This document shows positions 1 to 12,749 of a DNA stretch of 64,000 bases, in pieces. Origin of the DNA: Albifimbria verrucaria (Eukaryota; Ascomycota; Sordariomycetes; Hypocreales; Stachybotryaceae); the NCBI GenBank assembly GCA_020081605.1, contig JAHREC010000018.1, forward strand, positions 6,200,001 through 6,264,000, written 5' to 3'. A program made the position numbers and the translations under genes. Numbering within the stretch: the stretch's first letter is position 1; each line of letters opens with the position of its first letter. Under the pieces are notes generated by a model. It was not told the origin of the DNA, did not search any database, and saw nothing but the letters and a program-made list of their open reading frames with translations.

Positions 1-157
1 TGGTGATAAGAAGAGATCAAAGAATGTACAGAACAGGAAAGCTTGGCTGTTGATCTGAGAACAAAGTCGGGCCAGCTGAACACTTTTATGGTTGCTAGAT
101 GGTCCCACTAGGCGTACGGCATTCGATACAACATGCAAGTAAACCATAAATGCCGAG

Positions 158-521
158 ATGAAGCTTCCAACCATTGTTTCGATCCTTGCCTGGATGGAGC
201 CAAGGCCGGAATCCTCTAGTGCCCGTGCCTGAGTGGACCCGTCATGCCCCTGGATCTTACCATCACGATGGCTGGACTGACTTAGTGGACTGTCTTTTTG
301 AAACGCGGGACAACATTAGCTTGGCAGTTGATTGGAGGTTTGGCGCGCAAGATCTCGACTTGTCATTTCCCGTCCATATCGAAATCCAAGGCAGCGGGTC
401 CAACTTGTGGTTCATTTGTGGCGGCAGTTACCATAGCCTAGCCGATGCGGATATTGCAACGAGGCGGAGTGGAGTCGCCCTCTGCCAGTTGCAGAGACTC
501 AGCGGCAATCCAAAGGCCTAG
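158..521 (+). CDS. Candidate small secreted protein (weak)
   Basis: Not recognised. The ATG at 158 opens a hydrophobic stretch (MKLPTIVSILA) that looks like a signal peptide. The frame is lost about 35 nt later, while a second frame stays open to a TAG at 519-521. Two single-base deletions in short C runs (about 190 and 215), the same kind of error seen in many genes here, would join them into a product of about 121 residues with several Trp and three Cys. That joining is my inference. No known domain is visible, and the ORF could equally be spurious. Confidence 0.3.
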
Positions 522-2179
522 AATGCCAAAAGATCTAGCTTAAATCGGAAGGGCCCTCATCGTGAACGATGATGCGCCAAACACGTACGCCCAGACACGT
601 GAGAGGGACCCAATTTTCGAAATGAACATTCTAGAAAGGGACGAAGCGAGGCCGGATCAAACGGCACATGAGACCTCTAGACGAACTTGTAATCGCTGAC
701 AGAGCCCACGTGTTCCTGGGGTTCTTCAAGTTCTGTGCGGCCGAGTTGTGGTTACGTCGCTAAGTCGCCTCCAGAATCAATAGTGGCAAGGATCACTGCC
801 CTCGAGATCTAAGATGTGAGTGAGCTCAGCAGTTGAAGAGCGACCGTGAAGAAGTGCACCCCAAGCCGAGGTCAAGGTCTAGAGGAACGCTAGTCAATTG
901 ACAAAGACACGGTGTAGGCATGGTGGCCAACCTCCGGCTCCGACTCGGTAGTGTCTAAACCATTTTACACTTGATTATTACCCCAGAGCTAATGCTCGGC
1001 TGTCATGCTAACTAACATGGCGGTTAATATGACGTATCGGCGTATTCGTAGAGGTTGAACGTTTTTGAATGGCATTCCCAAGATGACTTACCCTACATTC
1101 TTCTGATTGCATTAACACCATGAACTAGGGACCATACATGTTAACTCTTGCTATGTATGAGATAATTGCAACACCTCGTGTGAAGCCTTGTAGAGTGTAG
1201 TAAGCTTAGAATGTTACTTTGCTAGTATAAACCAACTTGTCTTCTAATGTATCATGAATGAGTTCTATGCTCTAACAAAGATGTCGTAGCAATAGAGTTG
1301 ACTACTGTAAATACCTGATTCGACGACGGTGCTGATGGTGGGATGATGGGAGGCAACCTGTATGCTCAAATATTACCCACTGCGCAAGGGTAATTTTCCA
1401 CTGTGGATTGTAATGACGGTGCCATTTGTGCCATACTACACACTGCCGGGTTTCTACTCCGTCCATATGCTTTCAAATGGAGTCTTGGTGGACCTCAAAG
1501 TCGCCAAGCCAACCGGATCTGGTGTTCAGTCGCTTCCCTACCCCGGAAATTTATTATCAGCCGGTAACCGAATCCTAGTCTTGTCCAGCCTTTACCCCTC
1601 GTGCTTCTTTTACCCTTAAGCTCCGTACAGGAACCAGGGTAGAACTTATCCGTTGGCAAATTTCTCAAGCCAAATTAGTATTTATGTAAACGTTGCGTTC
1701 TTGGTGGTCAGTTTCCTCCACCAGCCTGGCTGATTGCTTGGTGAGGGCATCAACGAGGTGCTGGAGAGATAAAGTGAAGACATTGGCGAATCTCGATGCT
1801 TAAAAAGTGAAACCCGAGCTAGTTTTTAAGGCAATATTACTCGTGAAGGATGGAAAGCCATGCTTGTATTATCCGTACATTTATCCGGGTCAACCTTGAC
1901 GACTGGTGGACGAACTTCGAGCATCCTCGACGGCCGAATGCGCATCAGCTGGTTAATATTGAATGCTTCACGCGGGGTACGGGCATTTGACTGTGGAGAA
2001 GGTCGTATTGATGCTGCAGCATGATGGGATCTTGGTTGAGGGAGATCTGAAGAGGGTTGCAGCGAAGGTGCAGCTTAAGGCATATAATAAGTAGGTACCT
2101 CCTCCAAATAGAAGCATTAGCCAAGAACTGTCCGGAACCAAATCAACCAAGGAGCCTGTTTCCAAGGTCACCGGCTACA
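522..2179. other. Gene-free stretch
   Basis: No ORF with recognisable homology or plausible exon structure was found. A short ORF at 1362-1619 has no supporting feature. The last 200 bases presumably contain the promoter of the GH93-like gene; I see no clear TATA box. Confidence 0.4.
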
Positions 2180-3543
2180 ATGAAGTTTCTCCAATGGCTT
2201 GCCGTGACAACTTTCGCCAGCCTTGGCGCTGCGGAGCCTAGTAAATACTTTGCCAACCGCCCAATCTTCACTCCGCCAGCCAATACTTCGGTTATGTATC
2301 CTCGGGCAACCGAGTTGGAAGATGGAACGATCCTGGCAACAATTGGTTGGAGAGCGTCGCCCGTCAAGAAGCCTTATTTCCCCGTCTTTGAGAGTAAAGA
2401 TGGTGGGTGGACATGGAAGCATATAAGCAACATAACCGATAAGGTATATGAAAACTAGATTATGCATGACCTTATTTGCTAATACCATACAGGTAAACTG
2501 TCTGGGAATGACTGCTCAGCCAGCGCTCTCAGTACTTCCCTGTAAGCACACTGTTGTCAAATATTGGGGCTGTGGTTGACAAATGTGGTTCAGATGACAT
2601 TGGAGACTTTCCCAAGGGCACTGTTCTTGCTAGTGGGAACAGTTAGGGTGACTCGTCGACTAACATCGACCTGTATGCAAGCTCTGATAATGGTCACTCA
2701 TGGAAGTTTGTGAGCAAAGTCGCCTCTGGAGGACGGCCAAACACCACCAACAGTGCTGACCCCATCTGGGAGCCTTTCATTCTGTGAGAATTTTTGCTGA
2801 CTCTGTCAAATTCTGAAATGTGGCTAACATGTTTCCAGCCCATATGAAGGAAAGCTCGGCATGTTTTACTCGGACCAGCGAGACTGGCCCGCTCATGGTC
2901 AGAAACTAGCGCATCAAGAGTCAACTGATCTCAAGGAATGGGGCCCTGTTGTTAATGATGTTGCCTACCTCAACTCAACTCTTCGCCCTGGCATGACTGT
3001 CATTGATTATATCCCAACGATTGATAAATGGTAATACCGGGAACACTCGCAGAGTTGTAAGGATATAACTAAAGATTATTACAGGATTTTTGTTTACGAA
3101 TTCCCTCCTTCTGCTGGTGGCATCAATTATTTCACCAACGAATACCCAGTTTACTATAAGCTGGCTTCATCTCCGTTCGATTTCCGATATGCGGACGGCT
3201 TTCCTATAATTGCAAACGAAAGTTCCCTAATGCATCCCCATATGTCGTATGGAGTGCCTCAGGCGGCGCTAACGGCACGCTCATTGTATCTGACGCTGAC
3301 GTGCAGGAACTCTTCACTAACCAACATGTTGGTCGGGTTGATCGTTGGGTGAAGCGACAGCAGCCAGGATTGCCTGCTTACAGCCGTGGGCTTCACGTGA
3401 TGAAGACTGACCCCGATCGATTGATGGTCTTCAGCGGCTCAACCTTTGATAGTGACCCTGCAGACGGAGTAGTGCCATTCAGTGTGACAGTCATTAGCGT
3501 GGAGAAATTGGTTGCTGGAGGATACACTAACGAGTCTATATAG
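2180..3543 (+). pseudogene. GH93-like BNR-repeat glycosidase, with in-frame stop
   Basis: This is a secreted six-bladed-propeller-type protein resembling fungal GH93 exo-arabinanases. It has a signal peptide (MKFLQWLAVTTFASLGAAEP), the opening YPRATELEDGTILATIGW, an Asp-box-like SKDGGWTW, and further family-like blocks (LYASSDNGHSW, YEGKLGMFYSDQRDW, GPVVNDVAY). Five exons are read, with introns at about 2444-2492, 2542-2593, 2784-2838 and 3031-3084. Two lesions interrupt the frame. A TAG stands at 2644-2646 after VLASGNS, where a sense codon (TGG by one transition) is expected. One base is missing in the CCC run near 3225. The second may be a sequencing error, but the stop is not explained that way. 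Family members cut arabinan side chains of pectin. Family assignment is fairly confident; loss of function is likely but unproven. Confidence 0.75.
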
Positions 3544-3904
3544 TTTCACGAGTTCTCACCTTTAATTAAGAACGTGTCACTGTATAATTCATTTGAACTG
3601 AATAAAACCCAGGCCTTCTGGTCCAACACGCATGGCATATGTTATTGTCGGTGCTTGGATTTTGTTGATTGCGTCGGTGCTGCGATTTATCAGTGAAAAT
3701 ACGGCGATTCACTTCATGGAGGGTTCATCGCAGCCAGCTCTAACCTACACGGAGACCCCGCTCGGTCAATAGTTGGATTTTTGTATAAGCCAAATTTTCT
3801 GCCTTGATGAGCTACAGTCCACGGAAGAAAGCATTACAAAGTGCTCTTTCCAGAGGCATCCAAACAACATTGATAGCGGCAACTAATAAGCAGTCGGGTC
3901 CGCT
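3544..3904. other. Convergent intergenic region
   Basis: This stretch lies between two converging genes. No gene or strong signal was seen; it presumably holds both 3' ends. Confidence 0.4.
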
Positions 3905-6900
3905 TTACACCTCAGTAAACGCTCTTTCCTGAGCACTTTCCAGCCCTGGCCGTACCTGGCACACTCCTTGCTCGCTTGCCCTCGCCCCTTCATGGTCTAC
4001 ATTACCGGCATTATAAGCTTGCACTCCTTGCTGTTGTTGGTGTCGTTCCATCCTCGCTTGTCTGTGTCTGAAGTGTATCTGCATGTCTCTGGCCTTGAGG
4101 GCCTCAGACGCATGGTCAGCTCGATCAATGAGTGTGTTGCTCGACACCCCGATTTTGAGATAGAGCCGGTACAGCCGTGTGTACACGAGCCACCAGGTCC
4201 CGAGCTTCTTGTATACGTAGTAAGTCAATGCGTAGAACGGCCGGCTTCGGGTGATAAAGGAGAGAATTAACACCAAGATCGAGATAGCCAGCGTAATGGT
4301 AACTTTTTATATCAGCACCCTCTACTCGTTATTGAGGGCTCTTATGTTATGACTCACATATATATTTCAGTTGCTCATTGAGATGCATCGTGTTCCCGTC
4401 GCCGAAGTCAATGGTGTTCATACCGAATAAACTCGACATGAATGAAAGAGGTAACTGCAATTCGTCAGCTGTTTTGAACTTTCGACTTTTTGAACCCCTA
4501 ATTTATGAAGTCTAGCGTCTGGCAATTTGCTCACAAATATAAAATTGACAATGGTGAAGATCGAAAACAGCTGACCCTGCCTATTTCCTTCTTCCCTCTG
4601 TTCGTCAGACTGCCACGTGTTAACAATGCCGGTCTGTTGGCGCTTAAGCAATATGTAGTTCCTGAGCTAAGTATTGTCAGAATGGGCTTGTCATTGTTCA
4701 TGCGTGCTTGGGCTAACCTTCTCAGCCGCGCTATCGGCACGTTTTCGCACCCCATCAAGCTTATTGATACGATTCTTTGCCTTTCTTCGCATTTCGTTCC
4801 CCAACTTCCGCAACCGATCGTTCAGATTCAAGTCTCGGGGCCGCCCATCATCTTTATCCTTCGACCCGTCGGAATCATCAGAATCATCTCTCGGGTCACC
4901 TGCTGGGTCATTACCGGGCGCAGCAGCGGTACGTAGGGCGGACAAGCTGTCTTGGGAGTGCTGAATAAGATCTTCCAAGGCAATTTCCTGAGAATTCACG
5001 ACAAACGCCATGGTTTCAAGCTGGCTTCGCACTTCAGACAATTCAGTTTCGAGGGCCACTTCAACGTTTGAGTCCAAGGTTGGGACTTTGCGGCCATACG
5101 CGTATCCCGGGGACGACGACTTCATCCAAGTATTCAATCGTTCTTTTTCAAGATCTACCTTGCGCTCCTGCAGAAGATTTTAGTGCTTGAATTAACGGGC
5201 TTCACTGCCTTCAATGAACTCACAAGGTTCTCAATTGCCTTCGAGTATGCTTCCAGGCCAACATGCGGCGATTTGGGATGGAAGAACTTATCAGCACATG
5301 TATCAAACACAATCAATGCCAACTCAAATACTGAGGCGACCTGGCGGTTTTTCCCGTAGAAACTCGAACCCGTAATGATTCGAGAATATCAGAGGGATCA
5401 CGATCATAGCTAGCCCCATTATAGTATTTCGGGAAGCAGGTAACGATCGTATTGGAGTTGAGGATCCACATCCAGAGCTGGTCCACCATAACTAGTTGTG
5501 ATACCAATCTGCTCTGTTCTGTGCATACCGCACATTGATCGTCTTTCTTCACTTGCTCGTGTCCATGCCATGCGTGATGCTTAGGGTCGTACGTGTGAAC
5601 CAGGTCCGGGGCTGGGGTTGTCTCACGGTATGCGATTTGAGCTTCGTCCAATGCCAGGGTGGTCTTGAGGTGTGGGTACCGCGCTCGGTACAGAGTCCGC
5701 CGCGGATACACCCGGGACTTGGCCAAGAGGTACTTGTCAAGCAGTTTCCTGTCTCTGTAGGTGACCATTGATTCGTAGAGGCGTGCAGCGTCTAGAAGGT
5801 ATTGGCCTAGCAGATTCTGTACAAGGACAAGCCCATTTGCGTCAAGAGGAAGAGACTCTCTTCTTGGTAAGTTAAGTCTCTCATTAAGTTGGTCCAAAGT
5901 GCGGATTGGCCTTCTCATCTTGTTCCTGGATAGCGTGCTTTGCAGTTGTCGCTTTGTAGCTGGAGCGGCGGCGTTCGAAGCAGAGTGTGCTTGGGGCTCT
6001 TGGCTGGACTTTCCGGTAGTGGGACCCCCATCTTTAACACTGAATTATCAACGAATTCTTTATGAGCCGAAGTGAGTGCTCTTCGATGATGTCGCCGCGC
6101 TTCGGTGGATGCCATCTCTGCCGCGCGTTGGTGGAGTTTCTCCTTCTCTTCGATTTCTTCGATATCTTTGGTGCGGAGTTTTTGGTTTCTATACGTCTCC
6201 CAGTGCAAGTAAGGCATCTAAACACTTTATCAATCAACGTTGACACGACCCTGCATGAATTACGCACAAATAAAGAAATCGCCGTCGGGCTACTATCACC
6301 TAATTTTGCGTCAATACCTGTGCAACCCAAGTAGTGGAATCAAAGGAAGTTCCGAGTCTGATAGACTGACTCATCTCGATTCTTTCACAAAAAGAATGCA
6401 TGACAGTGGTTGCCTCATAAAGTGACTCCTGGTAGTCCTCTCCTTGCCTATGTATCTCTCTCATGACATCGATCACATCATTCTGATTCGCTGATGGGCG
6501 ATCACCGTCGATAATATCATAATCTGGTGCCTGTATCCCAAAGTAAGCGGCAATGGCTTTCTACTTAAGGTTCTTAGCGAATTCCCAGTTGGATTAGAGC
6601 ACACAGAGAATACCTTAGCCCACTAGATGTTGTGTCATTAGTATGTGCACATTTTAAACCTGTCGATTAAAAGCTCACCATCATGTTGTTTGACGGTATA
6701 TGAAACAGCTTCACCCTATCCGGGTGACGGGAGTGGTGAATAATACCGTGTTCCTTTGAATCCTCAGAGTCTCCTGTATTAGGACTCTGCCATAAGTTCT
6801 TGACGGCTGTCTCTTGTCTAGGAAATTTGCCTCGTATCGCAGCATTTAGGTTGTTCCTTGGCGAAGATTTCGCGAATTCAAAAACAGCTGATTTGATATC

Positions 6901-7365
6901 TCTGTCCGGCTCGTAGACTTCGGAGGTCTCCTCACCAGAGGGAGAAAACGAGCGACTGTCAGGAGGTCGAATTCGTTCACCGTTCTCAGATCTCCACATG
7001 CTGACTCGTTGAATATTCGTCCTATATTCACGAGACTTGCGCCATTGCTGTCGACTCTGATTCAGTTCATGAATGAGATGCTCTCTTTCCGGTTCCTGAG
7101 ATATTTTGTGCCTTATGAAGCGAATCCGTCGCATCTTCAGACTATGGTTAGTACCCAGATTACATCCTATACGTTGGCCGCGAAAGTCGATATCTACCTG
7201 GCGGGCAATTTCTTCTCGAAACTCTTCATCATGCTCGGTATTGATAAACCCCTCCCTGTCGACGAATTGCAGGCACCCGAGGACATGGTGAATCGGCAGG
7301 GTCACTTTGTCATTGTGTTCATCGGAGCTGATGCACGTAGGTCGCTTCGTCACCTGGGCGCTCAT
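3905..7365 (-). CDS. CorA-like Mg2+ transporter domain protein (fungal type)
   Basis: A large multi-exon membrane protein of the fungal CorA-like family. The N-terminal part (about 230 residues from MSAQVTKRPT) is polar and unrecognised and lacks visible ankyrin repeats. It is followed by family hallmarks: FHIPSNNM, then WVAQMPYLHWETY, an RTL block near PRRTLYRARYP, and VMVDQLWMWILNSNTIVTCFP. The C-terminus has a coiled region, then transmembrane segment 1, LPLSFMSSLFGMN with the diagnostic GMN motif, and a second segment (ITLAISILVLILSF). Intron junctions were readable at most exon ends. Two single-base deletions break the frame, in GGGGG at 6025-6029 and AAAAA at 5348-5352 (coding strand). 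Ion transport is inferred from the family. Fungal members are often long and functionally uncharacterised, and the substrate is not established. Confidence 0.75.
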
Positions 7366-9230
7366 ACTGAGGGAATTTTCGATTTGACGAACGGTAAACT
7401 AGTTTACGTATTGAGTACAAAAATGCTAACCACGAGAACTGGGGTTGAAGGCAATCTGAAGCACTTGTCCTTGGGGAATAACCGGGATTCTGGTGATCAG
7501 TAGGAGGAGCTGTAGGCCGCCTCTACTGCCCGCTTGCAAATTGGCGAATCACCCACGTCCACATGTCTCGGCCCCTGTATCTGCATTTCAGCGCATGTAC
7601 CCTCGCTGCATAGATAGGTACTCATGTTGCTCCTCAATTCATCTCAAATAGTGCTAGAGCTGAGAGATTTTGCTTTTGTATTTCAGCTACGCGACCATAT
7701 GTGCCAAATGTGACTCTTCATCCTCTAGGCTTTAAAACAAGTTTTCCATCTGCGACCTTGTTACCCAGCATGCAAATTCGATTCTAGGTTCCGACTGCTG
7801 AGCCTATGATATGAGAACTGATCAAGCCGCATTCGCTGATGCCATGTTCACTTCCATCGGGGTTGTGAGCGATGCTGCCCTAGGAGTGCTCGTACTTCTA
7901 AGAGCAGGTGTGAACGAATGATTTCACTTCTTATAGTCCCAAGCTTAGAGGAGTATAGAGTTGTTGGTGCATATAGAAGCAGAATTATATTACGGAATTG
8001 GTGTGGGCCTACACTTTTGGTGCAGCCAAAATATTAACAAAAGTACTAGCTACACTAGTTGAAAGTTATGGCCCGTTATTCAAGAATTTATGAAAAATTT
8101 ACGAAATACTTACCAAATCATTCTAATAGAGAATGGTTTAGCTTATTGGACATGTATCGTATGTGAAAACACATAGTTAGAGTATGACATGCAGATACGG
8201 TCGTTCGCGTTGTTGTACATTGACTAAAGTACCTCGTAAAATAGCTCTTGCATGCTCCGGAATATCACAAAAGTATACAAGACAGGTAGAAAGAGTTGGA
8301 TAGGCTTTTATTCGAGGCAAGATGCCCTAACTGTACGATGCCGTAGCAACGGACTTATATATTGCGAGCATGATCTCAATGTGTTAACATGATGTAGAGT
8401 AAACCTTTACGATCAGATATGCGATTTCTTACACTTCGTTGAATGATGCGTTGCAAATCAAGTTAACTGGATTTGATACGGGGGCCTAAATTCAAAATGT
8501 GGCCACTATACTTCTGAAGGCACTCGGATATCAGTCATGTATCCTGGGAGACATTTGGCCCGGTTCCAGACATTTAAGAAACCTTAGCTAAATTCAGACA
8601 TTCTACTACAAGCTCATGAGAGCGTTCCCTCACTTTTGATGTCGTGGTCCAAATGACTAACAACACTTGGACATAATCCTTATTAGCTCAGTTTCGCAGG
8701 GCCAAGTTCAGGCAGCATCAACCACAGCTCAGGACTGCTTAGTCAAAGTTCAGGTTGTCCTGCTAAAATTCCAGGTCTGACAGCGGAAATGGATTTTTGG
8801 TGAAATTGCCTTTTTCCGCGTACTCTATGGCGAGTTTACGGCACAGTCATTTTCATCCATGGGCCGCAAGTGGAAGGATGCGTCAGCAGAGCAGTGGCCA
8901 CATCACAGAAACCACGTGTCTGAATCGAGTCTGCCTAAATACTAGACGTGGCAGCATCACAAAGAAGTTCGATAGTTGCAAGAGCTCCTACATAAATATC
9001 GCCTCAAGGTTGACAATGATCCCTGAGTTGGAATCCTCCATCGCGATTGCCACTCTTCAGCCCCGATCAGCAATACAATTATAACACACACGACAACTAC
9101 ACTTTACGGCTACTGCAGGTGCCAGAGATCCAATAAAACAGTACTTGAAGCTTATGCCATCGCTAGTCTTGAATCAGTGTAGTCAAGCTTCATCAGCTTA
9201 TTTCGACCAAAGACAGCCAAGAAAAAAGGG
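7366..9230. other. Gene-free, AT-rich stretch
   Basis: No supported gene. The region at 7930-8640 is AT-rich and looks non-coding. Around 8700-8790 short degenerate copies of a CAAGTTCAGG-like string recur at about 20 nt spacing, too divergent to call a repeat. An ORF at 8797-9084 has no recognisable content. Confidence 0.4.
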
Positions 9231-10727
9231 ATGCAGTTCTTACTCTGGCTTCTGAGACTTGCCTTTTGGCAAAATCTTATCCGCATCTGGCCAAATCTTG
9301 GTCCTGCTCGAATACCACAGTTCATCCTAGATCTGAAACACGGATATGTTGAGGAGAACTACTCGCTGATCAATTCGCTCGAAGACCCACAGGAAGCACT
9401 CTGTAATCAAGGTTCTCTGCAGCGGGAGAGCCTCCCTCCCGTACCTAAAGATCTTTTCACGCATTTGTTTGTCGACAACAATAGAGCGGAAATAGTCAGA
9501 CGTGAAGGTTGGAAGAACGCACAAGGCAGATTTACCGAGATATTGGAATGCCCGGCAGCCTTAGATACATGCAAAGAGTTTTCTATCGATATATATCGTC
9601 ATGATGGTGGGAACTATTGTGAACCAACCGATTGGTGGGAGTATCTTGGTCTGAGAGATTCATGTCCATACGAGCCAGAAATGCCCCCAAAAGAAGTCCC
9701 TCAGCTCCTTGTTAGAACTTTGGGCATGATGCCTAACCTAATGTCATTGGAGTGGAAGGTCCCTTACAAAGAACCTTCTCTTTCGGTTTTCCGGCAGTCT
9801 TTTAATGAAAGTAATCTTTTACTGCCATCAGTTAGGACGCTCAGGCTCGGGCCAAACTTGGAGTTTCTCATCCCGCTAGCTAATAATATCCAGCTCTTAA
9901 TGCCTTCCAACTATTATGGTTGGAATTCAAATACACATCACTCACACAAGAATTCCACAGCCGACTCGCCGGAATGGAGATTTCTGCATGCTACAAAGGG
10001 GCTTACACACTTGACTGAATTGCACTTGAGTGCACCATGGACGCTTGAGCTGATCCAGGAATTATACAACGCTCAACCAAACCTCCAGTCCTTGACTATG
10101 AAGGGCGGTATCAACCCCTCAGGGATTCGGAGAGGTTTGTTTTATGAGGAGGAGTGGACACTCGGCAACGATAGCAACACCCAGGAGGGCGAAGACCTTC
10201 GGGTATGCATATAAAGGTTAATGATAATGATATCTATAATACTGACTCGAGCAATAGGAAATACTACCTGCTCTTGCTCCTTTGAGAGCCTTCGTAATAT
10301 CACTCTACCTGATGTGTATTTACTTGACATGGATCTGCCAGGCCTCCCAATGTGCGGGAATGCCTATTTCAGCGCGTCTGGGGCCAAGAGGGGCCGGTTC
10401 GAAACCCTCAAGGGAATGAGCGCCACAGAAAGGGCAGCTAAGATCGTACTGTCGAAATTGACACATCTGCAAGTATTATGCTTCGGTTCTGATTGTGTCA
10501 AGAATACGGGTGAAGAGTTGAGCTGGCCATGGACAAACCGTGTTCGTGAATATCTACTCGAGGCATCGCCTCGGTGGGAGAGGTTTGCATCAGACGAGTC
10601 ACCGGAAGAAGATCCTAATGGCCCAGTATTTTGGAGATGGGACGAGGATAGGAGATGGCTAGTTGATGGTGAACTGAGTAATCTGTTTGACGATGAAGAG
10701 GATATGATGGAGAATTACATCGAATGA
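9231..10727 (+). CDS. LRR-like fungal protein of unknown function
   Basis: Not assigned to a named family. Exon 1 (9231-10202) encodes 324 residues with leucine-rich-repeat-like strings such as LPSVRTLRLGPNLEFLIPL and LTHLTELHLSAPWTLELIQ, the layout of fungal F-box/LRR proteins. No clear F-box is visible at the N-terminus. A GT-AG intron at 10203-10257 is followed by EILPALAP and then, one frame away, ESLRNITLPDVYLLDM. The shift is explained by one missing T in TTT at 10281-10283. The tail is acidic (LFDDEEDMMENYIE). If the F-box analogy holds, it would be an SCF substrate adaptor, but that is only a guess. Confidence 0.6.
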
Positions 10728-12749
10728 AGTGGTACATGGCCAAATAACAATAATTATGAGGCGCTCTGAGTCAGGAAAAGCCATTTTATCAGGAAAAGCG
10801 TCGGCTAAGGATGTTGATTTATATTCAGGATGCAGATGGACATTTTACTTTAGCTATAGCAGGCAAAAAACGGGCAAGCCATTGGTCTCCCTCGTATCTC
10901 CTAAAACTTCAAAACGACAGGACTATGTATGAGACACTAGTGGAATCTTTTTAATCCAATCATTTAAAAGGCTTCTCGAACTAACAAGAGCTATCCATTA
11001 CTTCAAAAAGTGCTTCCAAATATTACGATATAATTTTTCACTTCTCTAAATGGTTTATTGTTATCCCCCTAATGAATTTACGAGACACGGTCTTGGTAGC
11101 AAGGAAAATATGGCGTGACCAATGATATGAGCTCGGGAGGGAAAACCGGAAGCACCCCTTTTTCATTCATCTTTCTCAATCTTCAGCAAATGAGATCCTG
11201 GGAAGTATCTCCGCTTGCATTCGGTGGTTCTTTTGTGCAGATACACAGCCACCCCATACTGTTGACCATGCTCACTCATATCAAAGCCACTGAAATATTA
11301 ATCAACAAAGCAATTTTCTCTTCTAATAAATTCACGAAATAAAACCAATTAGAATAATGAACTCAATTGGTGACATAGGTGTGTAGCTCCCAGCTTAAAC
11401 GTTAGATGCACAGGAAGAGTAACCCATCATTGCCTAGCACAATCATGAACAATTCGGTTCATATGGCGGCCCAACCCAAAATCTTGTATTGCAACGTTAC
11501 TTCTTGCACACCTAGAGGCACAAGTGATAGTAACCATAAAATGAAGAACGACATGTGTTTATACTTTGACTTCATCTTTGTCTCATCTTCCTTATGTTTC
11601 CATTTGTTGACTCAGCAAGTTACTACTTCTCGCACGCCTATCCAAAGATTTTTGGGCACCATTGACCTCGCCGTCGATTCTTTGTTTGGTGGTTTGTAAT
11701 CCGCTCACAAGAATGCCAAGAAGCAGAAGCCCCAAAGTCCATGGCAGTGAGGGTGTGGAGAGGAGACAACGGCTTTCTCACGTCATCTATTAGGCCGTGG
11801 TTGATGCAAGGAAATGCCTGATTGATAGGCATAGACACACTATGGAGAGTCTCGTCCGGCGAGGTGAGGTGAATAGTGATTAAAACGTTGCATAGTGTAT
11901 ACCGATTTTCATAAACTCGGTGAGATCGGAGAAAACGACTTAATGCTTAAGCGCCATTAGGTTATTACAGAACCAGACCCTTGTGCGACTGTGCAGGGGC
12001 CTTTGACGTCGTTTGCAGACGAGGAGTGAGAGATCGATCCTATTCACCTGCAGCAGGAGCCGTGTTACCGTCCTTGACTTGAGATGAATCAGCACAGGAA
12101 TTCCGCCCGCAACTTCTGACATGTGATGAAGAATCGTTCTTTAATTGTGACTGCAGTTTTTTCTCTCTTCTTCAGGGTCTTATGCTCGATGCGGCCTAAC
12201 TCCGACGTTTTCTGGAAGTTTCGTTGGACGTGATATTGGGCTGTGTTGTGATCAAGACGACAAACCAAACTGATTTATATACTATCAATAATAAACGAAC
12301 TTCATAGAAAGGGTCTCGTTCTTTCTAGACCATCTTCTATCTAATTCCGTTTTGTCCTTTGGGCGACCGCTGACTAGGGACTTGCAGCAGTCATCTATAA
12401 TCTCCGGGCCACACTAAATGGGGTCGCACAGACAATCCTTGCCATGTTGATCGCCAAGGCTGTAAGCGCCGCAAATAGCTTTGTCATCTGACTGTAATCG
12501 ATAGAAGGTGAAAAATTGCCTAGGCTCAAAATGGTCCGACATCGCGCTCTCATCCTGCAACGCCCAATCAACGCACATCATGGATGTTTGTGCCTGGTTG
12601 CTGGAAGGCTGATATAAAGGTAAAAGGACAATAGATAACTAGAGATATGTTGTCCAATCTATAAGTTCCCTTGGTTCTTGTTGTGATCATCAGTCCAAGG
12701 ATCACTGGAGAGCTTCCCACTTGAGAAAATTACCGCGCCAAGCTGCAAC
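10728..12749. other. Gene-free stretch
   Basis: Only short, unsupported ORFs occur here. The composition looks intergenic. The last part, upstream of the 12750 start, should hold the promoter of the Zn2Cys6 gene. Confidence 0.4.

Noticed and set aside
8690..8790. Tandem repeat of CAAGTTCAGG-like units
   Set aside because: Units are too divergent and irregularly spaced to support a repeat by eye.
10395..10420. GGTTCGAAACCC resembling a tRNA T-arm
   Set aside because: It lies inside an open exon of the LRR-like gene and no acceptor, D or anticodon arms surround it.
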